Shown: one piece after another, positions 8,459-16,493 of the stretch
How the letters are laid out: every line of letters begins with the position of its first letter
How positions within the stretch are numbered: the stretch's first letter is position 1
Assembly: GCA_023398815.1 (NCBI GenBank)
Contig: JAEWRW010000030.1
Coordinates: forward strand, 30,775-94,774
Reading direction: 5' to 3'
Length of the DNA stretch: 64,000 bases
Source of the DNA: Bacillota bacterium
GTDB taxonomy: Bacteria; Bacillota; Clostridia; Christensenellales; UMGS416
The notes under the pieces: model-generated
Database searches by the model: none
Told to the model about the DNA's origin: nothing
The model's input: the letters and a program-made list of their open reading frames with translations, nothing else
Position numbers and translations under genes: made by a program

Positions 8459-9373
8459 TCAGCCCTGCAGTAGAGCCGCGCCTACCATGGGCGCGTCCTC
8501 ACCGAGCTCGGCCACGGCAGTCAGCAGGCGGTCGTCCACCGACAGCGCATAGGCGTGGGCGCGCAGGTAACCAACCAGCGGGTCAACAAAGAGCGTGCGT
8601 TGGCTGCACATGCCGCCGCTGAAGATGACCGCGTCGGGGGAGAGGACGTTGAGAACGGACGTCAGCGCCGCACCCAGCAGATCCACTGCTTCTCGCAGGA
8701 TCTCGAGCGCTACCTCGTCGCCGGCTTCGGCGGCGGCAAACACCTCTTCGCTCGTCACCGTCCGCCCCTGCCAGTGGGGGTGTTCGGACGCGGTCTGTGC
8801 GATGCCCCGGCCGGCACTGTAAGTCTCCACACACCCGTGCTGGCCGCAGCCGCAGAGCCGCCCACCGGGGCGGGCAGGGATGTGGCCGACTTCGCCGGCC
8901 CCGCCCAGGGCACCATGGAAGAGCTTGCTCTCCCACACGATGCCAGCCCCGATGCCGGTGCCCAGCGTCACACAGAGCGCAAGCTTCCGCCCCCGGGCCG
9001 CGCCTTGACGGTACTCGCCCAGCGCGGCGGCCTTGGCGTCCTGCACCAGCGCCGCCGGAATGCCAGTCAACTCCTCAAAGAGCGCGGCGCAAGGCTCGCC
9101 CCGCCAGCCGAGATTGGGGGCTAGCAGCACGGTGCGGCCATCGTCGCTCACCGTGCCCGGCACCCCAATGCCGCAGAACGCCGCGTCGGTGGGCGCTGCG
9201 CCCAGTTCCTGCAGCAGCTGGCGTACCGTTTGGGCGGCGGCCAGCACCGTGGCGGCGCAGTCGTGGTTAGCGGGCACCGCCAGCTTCCGTTTGGCGAGGA
9301 TCGTGCCATCCTCACCCAGTATGCCGACGTTGGCCTTGGTGCCGCCGATGTCAATGCCGATGCGCAGCGCCAT
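8459..9373 (-). CDS. ROK-family sugar kinase
   Basis: 304-residue ATP-dependent sugar kinase. The N-terminal phosphate-binding signature is IGIDIGGTKANVGIL. Catalytic Asp112 lies in VQDAKAAALGE. The zinc site is His164 with Cys174, Cys176 and Cys181 in HIPARPGGRLCGCGQHGC, and CVETYSAG follows. The ATG at 9373 lies after GGAGGAAACACCC; the frame runs open upstream but without a ribosome site. First gene after the lacI-type regulator and directly behind a strong promoter. Glucokinase-like or another hexose/amino-sugar kinase; the substrate cannot be told from sequence. Confidence 0.92.
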   Translation of the reverse strand: MALRIGIDIGGTKANVGILGEDGTILAKRKLAVPANHDCAATVLAAAQTVRQLLQELGAAPTDAAFCGIGVPGTVSDDGRTVLLAPNLGWRGEPCAALFEELTGIPAALVQDAKAAALGEYRQGAARGRKLALCVTLGTGIGAGIVWESKLFHGALGGAGEVGHIPARPGGRLCGCGQHGCVETYSAGRGIAQTASEHPHWQGRTVTSEEVFAAAEAGDEVALEILREAVDLLGAALTSVLNVLSPDAVIFSGGMCSQRTLFVDPLVGYLRAHAYALSVDDRLLTAVAELGEDAPMVGAALLQG

Positions 9374-9447
9374 GGGTGTTTCCTCCCTGTTGGTGGCGGT
9401 CAACGGGTTGCGGCTGCCTGCCGATTGCCGTGACGCACGCCAGAATC

Positions 9448-9499
9448 GGAACGTTATTGGAACGCTACAAAGAATAGCCGAAGGAACTTGTTTTGTCAA
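9448..9499 (-). promoter_or_regulatory. Promoter and candidate operator of the ROK sugar operon
   Basis: On the minus strand TTGACA (9494-9499), 17 bp, TATTCT (9471-9476). Just downstream lie two CGTTCC copies 11 bp apart (9448-9464, one helical turn), a likely binding site for the adjacent LacI-family protein. Confidence 0.75.
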
Positions 9500-9522
9500 T
9501 GGGTCAATGGTTGGTGTTGGCT

Positions 9523-10548
9523 CTATTCCAGGCTGGTGGGCCGGGCGGTGGAGTGCCGCACGATGAGCTCTGGCATCAGCCGCTTGTCCGCGCGGGTCAG
9601 CTCGCCGCTCTCCGCGCAGGCATAGAGATGCTGCACGCACCACGCCGCCATGTCGGCAATGGGTTGGCGCACGGTCGTCAGCCCCAGGGCCTCGTTGGTC
9701 TCCTCGTCGGCGTCGTCAAAGCCCACGACAGATACCCGGCCCGGTACGTCCACACCCCGCTCCAGCAGCAGCCGCAGGGCACCCCAGGCCATTTTGTCGT
9801 TGCCGGCGAGGATGGCGTCAGGCAGTTCACCACCGTCGTCCAGATAGGCGCGCAGGGCGTTGTAGCCACCCATCCGGCTGTAGCCGCCATAGAGCACTTG
9901 CTGGTAGGGCAGGGCAGCCTGTTGCACGTTCGTTTGATAGGTCTCCAGCCGCTGGTCAGCGCTGGTGTCGTCGGCAGACTCCCGGCCTGAGAGGAATAGA
10001 ATGCGCCGGTGGCCCAGGCTATGCAGGTGCTCAAAAGCCATGCCGATGCCAGCACGGTCGTCGGTGGCGATGGTACTGGCGTTGCCGGAGCCAATGAGGT
10101 GGTCAAAGAAGATGCACGGGGTATGCCGGGCGATGATGAACTCGGCGATATCGTCCACACAATCGGCGTAGAGGAAGATGACGCCGTCCAGCCGGGCATT
10201 GGCCAGGTATTGGCGCATGGTGGCGGTGGTGAGGTCACTGCCCAGGCACAGCGACAGCCAGCCGTGCCGCTCGGCCAGGCACCGGCCCAGCTCGCTCAAG
10301 CACTTGACCATAAAGGGCTGGGTGAAGACCGCCTCAGCCCGTTGGGGTACCACCAAGCCGATGGTGTTGGACACGCCGGTGACAAGCCCCCGCGCGTTGG
10401 CGTCGGGCACGTAGTTGTATTTGCGGGCGATCTCCAGGATGCGCTTGTGACGCTCCAGAGTGGGTCGCCCGCTTTTGTTGAGCACGTAGGACACCATGCT
10501 GACCGACACGCCGGCCTCCCGCGCGATGTCCTTGAGGGTGACTTTCAT
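9523..10548 (-). CDS. LacI-family transcriptional regulator
   Basis: 341-residue repressor. The N-terminal helix-turn-helix and hinge read VTLKDIAREAGVSVSMVSYVLN, then RPTLERHKRILE and NYVPDANARGL, the classic LacI pattern. The C-terminal part is a periplasmic-binding-protein-like sugar sensor (TNTIGLVVP, FFDHLIG, DAILAGNDKMAWGAL, VSVVGFDD). The start at 10548 follows AAGGGG by 6 bases. It is upstream of and co-oriented with the ROK/dehydrogenase/reductase/isomerase genes, so it most likely represses them; a separate promoter lies in the 149-base gap after it. Confidence 0.93.
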   Translation of the reverse strand: MKVTLKDIAREAGVSVSMVSYVLNKSGRPTLERHKRILEIARKYNYVPDANARGLVTGVSNTIGLVVPQRAEAVFTQPFMVKCLSELGRCLAERHGWLSLCLGSDLTTATMRQYLANARLDGVIFLYADCVDDIAEFIIARHTPCIFFDHLIGSGNASTIATDDRAGIGMAFEHLHSLGHRRILFLSGRESADDTSADQRLETYQTNVQQAALPYQQVLYGGYSRMGGYNALRAYLDDGGELPDAILAGNDKMAWGALRLLLERGVDVPGRVSVVGFDDADEETNEALGLTTVRQPIADMAAWCVQHLYACAESGELTRADKRLMPELIVRHSTARPTSLE

Positions 10549-10662
10549 AAAGAACCCCTTCAACAGGCTTTTGTTTCGTTTAGCATGCCACATTTCGGGT
10601 CGGAATGCAAATAGCGCGCATGGTGTGGTGCGGTGCGGACACACTAGCCGGAGGAGGTTGCC

Positions 10663-10824
10663 ATGAAACGCGAGGAACCAAAGAAACATAAACCGGGCGA
10701 CAAAGCCCAGCAGGCCGCCGAGGCGTTTACGGAGCCATCGAGCCGCCAGATCGACCCGCTGGGCAGCTACACCGGCCGCCCGGCTCAGGGCGACAAGCCC
10801 GTGCAGGACGCCGACGATTTGTAG
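10663..10824 (+). CDS. Small conserved-type hypothetical protein ending PVQDADDL
   Basis: 53-residue, highly charged, hydrophilic protein with no membrane segment. GGAGGAGG lies 5 bases before the ATG. The C-terminal half holds DPLGSYTGRP and ends with PVQDADDL, a pattern I recall from small uncharacterised Firmicutes proteins. The function is not known. It is divergent from the lacI-type gene and is followed at once by a strong hairpin, consistent with a genuine monocistronic gene. Confidence 0.7.
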   Translation: MKREEPKKHKPGDKAQQAAEAFTEPSSRQIDPLGSYTGRPAQGDKPVQDADDL

Positions 10825-10878
10825 GCTGTCGACAAAGTCGACAGCCTTTCGCGTCTGCCGCTTTGGCGGCAGACGCGA
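10823..10878 (+). terminator. Two consecutive hairpins after the PVQDADDL gene
   Basis: First stem AGGCTGTCGAC/GTCGACAGCCT with an AAA loop (10823-10847) followed by TTT; second stem GCGTCTGCCGC/GCGGCAGACGC with a 4-base loop (10851-10876). The first starts on the stop codon. Confidence 0.75.
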
Positions 10879-11235
10879 TCAAAACAACTTGTTCTCGCTA
10901 ATACTCAATCGGTCGCCGCACATGTCGCCGACCGATACAAACTGTAGCTCTCATGCGAGTTTCATGGGATGCGTTGCGCCTTAGGGAGGGGTATTCTTTC
11001 CTGCTCGCACTGACCCTTCCCTTCCTCCCGCCGAATGAAGCGGTATTACCCCCGCGTCACGGCAGACGATTCGTCAGAATCGTTGAGAGTGGCGCGAGCA
11101 ACACACCGTGTTGCGATGGGGCGGGAGGTTCTTTTCCTTTACCCCGTTCTAGGGGTTTGTAGACACTCTGAACCGCCCATTGCAACATGGGCGGGTGTTG
11201 GTCTATGCAGGCGGATACAGGCGGAGATCCGGCAC
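10879..11235. other. Intergenic region with further inverted repeats, no gene seen
   Basis: Holds ATCGGTCG/CGACCGAT around a 13-base loop (near 10908-10936), a CGATTC/GAATCG hairpin near 11068-11083, and the CCGCCCAT/ATGGGCGG hairpin before merR. No ribosome-site-supported frame was found. A structured RNA or repeat element is possible but unproven. Confidence 0.4.
11173..11194 (-). terminator. Hairpin after the MerR gene
   Basis: Perfect 8-bp stem CCGCCCAT/ATGGGCGG with a 6-base loop, 42 bases beyond the merR stop on the minus strand. It lacks a clear U-run, so termination is only probable. Confidence 0.5.
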
Positions 11236-11703
11236 CTACAGCCACAGCACCTCAGTCAGCACGGAGTCGGTTTTGGCGCTCTCCATGCTCACCAGCCGAG
11301 ACAGACGGTAGGCCCTTACCTCAGGGTCCTGCGGTGTCTCCCGTTGCCGCTCGGCCTGCTCTTTGGCGCTTCTTTTCAGGTCTGCAATCATGCGGATCTT
11401 AAACTTGGCAATCTCGATCTGATCCATCCAGTGGTCGCGTTTCTGGTCCAACAGTTCCAGCAGCTTCCCGGGGCTGTCCAGGTCGTCCAGGATGAGCTTG
11501 GTCTCCATCAGGCTGAACCCGACGTTTTTAAGCGCCAGGATGGTCTGCAGTTCCATCACCTGTTCGGTGGAGTAGTAGCGGTACCCTGTCCGTTCATCCA
11601 CCAACTCGGGCTTCAGCACCCCCATTTTGTCATACAGCCGCAGCGAACGGATGGAGATGTCGAAGATACCGGCCAGTTCCCCAATGCGAAAGGAATAGTC
11701 CAT
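11236..11703 (-). CDS. MerR-family transcriptional regulator of the adjacent ABC exporter
   Basis: 155-residue regulator. Winged helix-turn-helix at the N-terminus: FRIGELAGIFDISIRSLRLYDKMGVLKP, then RTGYRYYS, typical of the MerR drug- or stress-responsive branch. A coiled-coil dimerisation helix follows at about 75-125. The C-terminal part is too short for a BmrR-type drug-binding domain. The start ATG at 11703 lies 8 bases after AGGAGG. Last gene of the ABC exporter operon; the operon promoter at 14487-14517 has MerR architecture, so autoregulated activation is likely. Confidence 0.88.
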   Translation of the reverse strand: MDYSFRIGELAGIFDISIRSLRLYDKMGVLKPELVDERTGYRYYSTEQVMELQTILALKNVGFSLMETKLILDDLDSPGKLLELLDQKRDHWMDQIEIAKFKIRMIADLKRSAKEQAERQRETPQDPEVRAYRLSRLVSMESAKTDSVLTEVLWL

Positions 11704-11727
11704 AGAAGCCACCTCCTGCAGGCCTGT

Positions 11728-12720
11728 TCAGGCGTCCCTGCCATCATCCAACCTTTCCGGCGGGTTGTCAAGGAAGGCGAACATCCGTCGAGCGCTGGCC
11801 AGGGCGGGTTGGGTCGTTTGGGCAAAGTCGCCCAGCGTGAAGACGGTCACCATCACCAGGCCGCGCACCTGCGTGAGGAACAGCAGATCCCCCACTGTCA
11901 AACGGTGGGCGGCGGCCATCCAGGCACCCACACCCAGGATGAGCAGGTAGCTGGCCATCCCAAGGACGATGTTGCCACCCTTGATGACACCCTCCACCAG
12001 TCCGCGGCGACGCTGGAGCGATTGCAATTCCCGGCTCTTTGCCGCATACACCCCCAGGATGGCCTCCTCCATGCCATAGAGGCGGATGGTGACGTTACCG
12101 TCCAACAGGTTCTGAAGTGTAACGGTGCTCTCCTCAATTTGCCGGGCAATGCGGCCGCTCAAGGCCTGTAAGGGCCGCACAGCCCAGAGGTTGCAGGCCA
12201 GCTGTGCCAACCCGGTGACCAGGATGATGCCACCCAGCAGCGGGCTTTTGGCCAGCAGCAACACCGTGGCCACCAGGCCGGAGAGCACGGCCCCAGCCAT
12301 GAAGCGCAAGAGAGAACTATAGGCGTTTTCGGCCGCCGCCACATCGGCGGTGAAGAGTGTCAGCACCGCCGCGCCATGGCCGCGTTCCACCACAGGGGCG
12401 GGCAGGGCGCACAGGTGCGCGAAGAGCGCCCGGCGGATGGCGCCGGTTTGACGGATGGTGGACGCGCCAAACCACCCCCACAGCAGGGCGTTGTAGAGAA
12501 AGAACCCGCACAGCAACAGGGCGAAGACTGCCACCCCCAGCAGCAGCGTGTGCAGGGTTCCATCCGTTACCGCGGCGAAGGTCGCCTGCAGCGCCCGCGC
12601 CATCACGAGGTTCTGGAGCACCATGGCAAACCCCGCCAGCACGGCCAGCACGCTGTGGCGGACAACCCGTGAGCCAGGCAGACGGTACAACCGAAGCAGA
12701 AGGGCCAACTGTTCCTTCAT
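11728..12720 (-). CDS. ABC exporter membrane subunit lacking an ATPase domain
   Basis: 330 residues corresponding to the transmembrane domain of a type-I ABC exporter, with about six hydrophobic segments, ending at ARRMFAFLDNPPE, exactly where the linker to the nucleotide-binding domain normally begins. There is no Walker A, signature or Walker B motif. The stop codon is followed directly by the MerR ribosome site, so the missing half is not nearby. Its ATG overlaps the stop of the full-length exporter gene (ATGA). It might pair with that subunit, or may be a truncated product whose ATPase half was deleted. Confidence 0.8.
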   Translation of the reverse strand: MKEQLALLLRLYRLPGSRVVRHSVLAVLAGFAMVLQNLVMARALQATFAAVTDGTLHTLLLGVAVFALLLCGFFLYNALLWGWFGASTIRQTGAIRRALFAHLCALPAPVVERGHGAAVLTLFTADVAAAENAYSSLLRFMAGAVLSGLVATVLLLAKSPLLGGIILVTGLAQLACNLWAVRPLQALSGRIARQIEESTVTLQNLLDGNVTIRLYGMEEAILGVYAAKSRELQSLQRRRGLVEGVIKGGNIVLGMASYLLILGVGAWMAAAHRLTVGDLLFLTQVRGLVMVTVFTLGDFAQTTQPALASARRMFAFLDNPPERLDDGRDA

Positions 12721-14456
12721 TGTCCGCCGCCTCCTTCGGTGGTGTCTGCCGGGCCGTGCTGCAACCGCGCCAGGCTGGCAAACAGGCCATTGCGGGCCAT
12801 CAGCTCGTCGTAGGTTCCCTCTTCAGCGAGGTGCCCCTCCTCCAGGCAGAAGATGCGGTCGGCGTGACGGGCGCTGGCCAGCCGGTGGGTGATCGTCACC
12901 ACCGTGCGCCTCCGCATGAGTCTTGCCAGCGCATCCTGAATGTCCCGCTCCGCCCGGGCGTCCAGCGCGGCGGTTGCCTCATCCAGCAGCAGAATCGGCG
13001 CGTCCTTGGCGATGGCACGGGCAATCGCCACCCGCTGGCGTTGCCCGCCGGATAGTTTGGCACCCCGTTCGCCGATGTCGGTGTCCAGCCCCATCGGCAA
13101 AGTGGCAAGCAGTTCCTCCAGGCCCGCGGCCCGGCAGGCAGCGTCTATTTGTTCCTCCGCCATGTCGCGGCCACAGGTCACATTCTCCCGAATGGTGCCG
13201 GGGAACAGGAAGGGCTCCTGCAGCACGACGGCCAGGTTTCCACGCAGCGCCGCCAAGTTCCACGCGCGGGTGTCCAGCCCCTGCACCCGCACCTCGCCCG
13301 CCTGGGGTGTCAGCAGGGCCGCCACCAGCCGCACGACCGTGCTCTTGCCGCAGCCGCTGGGGCCAACCAGCGCCACATGGCTGCCCCGGGGCACCGCCAG
13401 GCTTAAGTTGCGCAGCGCCGGCGGGTTGTCGTCGTAGGCGAATGTCACATTGGTGAGCGCGATGGCCAGGTCGGCCTCTTCGGGCAGGGCAGCGTTGCCC
13501 ACTGGTCGGGAGGGTTCCGGCGGGTCGCAGCGCAGCTCCTCCAGCCGCCCCACGTCGGCGGCAAAGGTTCGCACCGACGAGATTCGTCGGGGCAGGTTCA
13601 TGAGCGGCCCGGTGACGTAGTTGGACAGGTTGACGTAGGCCAGCAGCGCACCGGCGGTCAGCGTGCCGCGCAGCACCAGTGCCCCACCCAACCCCAAGAG
13701 AACGGCCAGCGGGAGCAGTGTGGTGAGGCCGTTGATCGTCATCAGCAGCCGCTCCACGCTGTTGGCCCGGATGGACAGTGCCACGGCCCAGTCCACACTG
13801 GCCCCATAGCTTCGGCCCAGGGCTGCCGACAGGTCAAACACCTTGACGATGGGGAACGCGTCCAGCGCACTCTTCACCAGGGCGTTGGATTGGGCCAGCG
13901 CGGCCTGCCGCTCGGTCGCCGCCTGGCTGATGGGGCGGCTGGCCCGCGCGGAGTACAGGCCGATGAAGGGCACCACAGCAAAAGCGGCCAGGGTCAGAGG
14001 TGCGTTGACTGCAAGCAGGGCGGCCAGCACAATGCAGAGTGACAGCCCTTCCAGCAGCATGGGGCAGCCTTCCCGCTGGATCCAGTCGGTAATCTGCCGC
14101 AGCTCCAGGTTGACGCGGGACAGCGCGTCGCCGCTGTGCCGGTGCTGCAGCGCCCCGCCCTCCGCCCGCAGCAGGTGGGCGGCCAGGTCGGTGCGCAGCC
14201 GATGGCCGACGCCCTCGGCAATCCAGCTGCCCAGCGCTGTGGTGACGCCGTTGGCAACGCCATTGCCCAGCGCCGCCAGGCCCAGCAGTAGCGCCGCCGA
14301 GGCGATCCCCGCGGCCTTCCCGGTCAATGCCGCGTTGAGCATGCCGGCGTACCCACGGTTGAGGAGCAGCACCAACCCCGCGCCGACCAAGCCCACCAGA
14401 ACCAGCGGAACCACCAGCGGCATTTGCTGCCGCACCATCGTCCTCCACATTGCCAT
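12717..14456 (-). CDS. ABC exporter, fused membrane and ATPase domains
   Basis: 579-residue half-transporter of the multidrug/lipid type. The N-terminal membrane domain spans about 1-310. The nucleotide-binding domain has Walker A GPSGCGKST, the Q-loop in VVLQEPFLFPG, signature LSGGQRQR, Walker B ILLLDEATAALD, and the H-loop in TITHRLAS. First gene of the operon. The second ATG (14456) has a 6-base spacing from AGGAGA, while the ATG at 14462 abuts it, so 14456 is preferred. It probably exports a drug, peptide or lipid that the MerR protein responds to. Confidence 0.9.
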   Translation of the reverse strand: MAMWRTMVRQQMPLVVPLVLVGLVGAGLVLLLNRGYAGMLNAALTGKAAGIASAALLLGLAALGNGVANGVTTALGSWIAEGVGHRLRTDLAAHLLRAEGGALQHRHSGDALSRVNLELRQITDWIQREGCPMLLEGLSLCIVLAALLAVNAPLTLAAFAVVPFIGLYSARASRPISQAATERQAALAQSNALVKSALDAFPIVKVFDLSAALGRSYGASVDWAVALSIRANSVERLLMTINGLTTLLPLAVLLGLGGALVLRGTLTAGALLAYVNLSNYVTGPLMNLPRRISSVRTFAADVGRLEELRCDPPEPSRPVGNAALPEEADLAIALTNVTFAYDDNPPALRNLSLAVPRGSHVALVGPSGCGKSTVVRLVAALLTPQAGEVRVQGLDTRAWNLAALRGNLAVVLQEPFLFPGTIRENVTCGRDMAEEQIDAACRAAGLEELLATLPMGLDTDIGERGAKLSGGQRQRVAIARAIAKDAPILLLDEATAALDARAERDIQDALARLMRRRTVVTITHRLASARHADRIFCLEEGHLAEEGTYDELMARNGLFASLARLQHGPADTTEGGGGQ

Positions 14457-14486
14457 GGGCATTCTCCTTTGCCAAGTGTTGGCCTC

Positions 14487-14517
14487 AGCGTAAACCCTGA
14501 CGCAGGGAGAGGGTCAA
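14487..14517 (-). promoter_or_regulatory. MerR-type promoter of the ABC exporter operon
   Basis: On the minus strand TTGACC (14512-14517), a 19-bp spacer, then TACGCT (14487-14492). The spacer carries a dyad, ACCCT...AGGGT with inner CCCTG-CGT-CAGGG. An over-long spacer filled by a dyad is the classic MerR-family arrangement in which the regulator untwists the DNA. Confidence 0.85.
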
Positions 14518-14551
14518 GTGGCCGAACGGCGATAAAGCCGCGCGGAGGCCC

Positions 14552-14590
14552 TTTACAGAAAACCCATTCGATGGTAAACTATTTCCATCG
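14552..14590 (+). promoter_or_regulatory. Promoter of the 54-residue small protein gene
   Basis: TTTACA (14552-14557), 17 bp, TAAACT (14575-14580). The inverted repeat CGATGG/CCATCG (14569-14574 and 14585-14590) flanks the -10 and may be an operator. Confidence 0.6.
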
Positions 14591-14611
14591 CAAAGCAAGG
14601 GAGGTGAAAGG

Positions 14612-14776
14612 ATGAACCTGACGACGCGTCGTTCGGGCCAGGAGGTCTTTTTGAACGTCGAGTGCATCAAGGGCTATGCCTTCAAGCTGGCCAATGCAGG
14701 GGAGAAGTCTGCCCATTTTTGCCTGCATCTGGCTGCAAACGGTTCGCCTTTCATGCTCTGGAGAGACGTGCGCTAG
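14612..14776 (+). CDS. Small hypothetical protein (54 aa)
   Basis: 54-residue soluble protein with two cysteines (Cys18 and Cys37) and no recognisable domain. It begins with a basic MNLTTRRSG segment and ends FMLWRDVR. Support comes from context: GGGAGGTG ribosome site 7-8 bases before the ATG, a promoter with correct spacing upstream, and a strong terminator 20 bases downstream. It is divergent from the MerR-controlled exporter. Function unknown; a small regulatory or stress protein is possible. Confidence 0.65.
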   Translation: MNLTTRRSGQEVFLNVECIKGYAFKLANAGEKSAHFCLHLAANGSPFMLWRDVR

Positions 14777-14796
14777 TTCCTGATTCTGTGCGCGTT

Positions 14797-14831
14797 ACCC
14801 GGGAGGCCGTTTGAGCCTGCCCGGGTTTTTT
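14797..14831 (+). terminator. Rho-independent terminator
   Basis: Stem ACCCGGGAGGC/GCCT-G-CCCGGGT followed by T6, after the 54-residue gene and just before the ABC-2 operon. Confidence 0.9.
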
Positions 14832-14854
14832 GTTGCCCGGGGGAAAGGAACACG

Positions 14855-15646
14855 ATGAAAACACTCAAAAACCTGGGGACGCTGGCACGCCTGTGTGCCA
14901 CACAGGCCTTCGACGGCGGCGTCCTCTATGTGCTGAGCGGCTATGCGCTGCGGCTCTTTAAGCTCGTGGTGCTGGTGCTCATTTGGCGCTCTCTCTTTGC
15001 TGGCGGGGCTGACACCGGCGGCATGACCGTGGGGCAGGTGCTGACCTACTCGCTGCTCTCCGCGGTGTTTACCGATCAGCTCAACGTCGTCACCCCCGCG
15101 TCCATGTCGTTTTGGGAGGGGTCCCTTGTCAACCGCTACCAGCGTCCCCTGGCCGTGCTGCCGCAGATCATGGCCGAGACCGTGGGCCGGTGGCTGCCGA
15201 CGCTTATCATCTGCACGCTGCCCACGGTGGCGTTGGCGGTGGCGCTGGGCGTGCCGCCGGGGCCGACGTCGGCCCTGCACGGCTCTCTCTTTGTGGTGAG
15301 CCTGGGGCTCGCCATGTCGCTGGGCTTTGCGCTGGATTTCCTCTTCACGGCGTTGGCCGTGCGGCTGAAGGACGCCGGATGGCTGGCCCACACCATCCGC
15401 AACGCCATCACCAATCTCTTCTCCGGCGCGGTCATTCCCTTTGCCCTGCTGCCGTGGGGCCTGGGTGGGGTGCTGGAGTGGCTGCCCTTTGGCTCGGTGG
15501 CCGGCGCGCCGCTCTCCATCTATGTGGGGGTGGGCGAGCCGGGTCGGCTCCTTGCCCTGCAGGCGCTGTGGAACCTGGCACTGTGGCCGCTGGCCCTGCT
15601 GGCGTTCCGCAAAAGCGCGGAAAGGATGGTGTCCTTCGGTGGGTAA
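14855..15646 (+). CDS. ABC-2 type permease (first subunit)
   Basis: 263-residue integral membrane protein with about six hydrophobic segments (for example VLYVLSGYALRLFKLVVLVL near 25-45 and TLIICTLPTVALAVALGV near 117-135). It fits the family of ABC-2 permeases that come as two adjacent different subunits plus one ATPase. The ATG follows GGGGGAAAGGAAC. Its end overlaps the start of the second permease by 8 bases. The three-gene unit exports an unknown substrate. Confidence 0.82.
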   Translation: MKTLKNLGTLARLCATQAFDGGVLYVLSGYALRLFKLVVLVLIWRSLFAGGADTGGMTVGQVLTYSLLSAVFTDQLNVVTPASMSFWEGSLVNRYQRPLAVLPQIMAETVGRWLPTLIICTLPTVALAVALGVPPGPTSALHGSLFVVSLGLAMSLGFALDFLFTALAVRLKDAGWLAHTIRNAITNLFSGAVIPFALLPWGLGGVLEWLPFGSVAGAPLSIYVGVGEPGRLLALQALWNLALWPLALLAFRKSAERMVSFGG

Positions 15647-16493
15647 TTTTTGGCAAACGATCCGGCGGCTCTGCCGCCTGTGGGGGGCTTACGCGCGCAT
15701 TGACGCGGGCTGGTTCCTGCGCGATACCAAGCTTTTTCTCCTCAATGTCCTCACCGACGTCGTCAGCAACGGGGCCGCGGTCACCGGCGTGCTGCTTTTG
15801 AGCGAGCGCTTTGGCGGCATCGGAGGCATGAGCCGGGGGCAGGTACTCTTCCAGCTGGGATATGCCCTTCTGGTGGAGGGCGTCTTCCTGCTCTTCCTGA
15901 TGATGAACAACGTTGGGCACATCAGCCGGCGCATTGGCCGGGGGCAGGTGGACCACATGCTGCTGCAGCCCGTGCCCCTGTGGATGCAGCTTTTGACCGA
16001 CGGGTTCATCCCGGCGTCGGGCAGCTCCATGCTGGTGTGTGGCGTCGCCGTCACGGCCTGGGCGCTGCGGGTGCTGGGGATGGCCGTGACCCCGCTGTGG
16101 GTGCTGGCCCTCCTGGGGTGCCTGCTGTGCTCCACGGCGGTCACGCTGGGCTTCTCCTATGTTGTCAGCGCCGTGGCCTTCTGGGCCCCGGTGGCGGGGG
16201 AGGAAGTGGCCTCCACAACCTTCGATCTCTTTTTCACCACGCGGATGTACCCGCTGGGCGGCACGACCCCGGCGGTGCAGACGGCGCTGTGCACCGTGCT
16301 GCCGGTGGGGCTGGCGGCATGGCTGCCGGCCAATCTCCTGCTGGGGCAGCACCCCAACCACCTGCCAGCGGCATTGCTGGCGGCCATGGCTGCCGCCCTC
16401 GCCGTGCTGGCTACTCTCACATTTCAGAAAGGACTGAAGCATTATGCTACAACAGGATCGGTGCGTTACTCCGACCGCGGCTTCCGCCGTTGA
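15639..16493 (+). CDS. ABC-2 type permease (second subunit)
   Basis: 284-residue membrane protein with about six hydrophobic stretches and the motif DAGWFLRDTKLFLLNVLTD near the N-terminus, typical of the second subunit of these exporters. The likely start is the GTG at 15639, overlapping the first permease; no in-frame ATG exists near it, and AAGGA lies about 12 bases before. Its 3' end overlaps the ATPase gene by 50 bases, an unusually long overlap that suggests strong translational coupling. Confidence 0.8.
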   Translation: MGNFWQTIRRLCRLWGAYARIDAGWFLRDTKLFLLNVLTDVVSNGAAVTGVLLLSERFGGIGGMSRGQVLFQLGYALLVEGVFLLFLMMNNVGHISRRIGRGQVDHMLLQPVPLWMQLLTDGFIPASGSSMLVCGVAVTAWALRVLGMAVTPLWVLALLGCLLCSTAVTLGFSYVVSAVAFWAPVAGEEVASTTFDLFFTTRMYPLGGTTPAVQTALCTVLPVGLAAWLPANLLLGQHPNHLPAALLAAMAAALAVLATLTFQKGLKHYATTGSVRYSDRGFRR

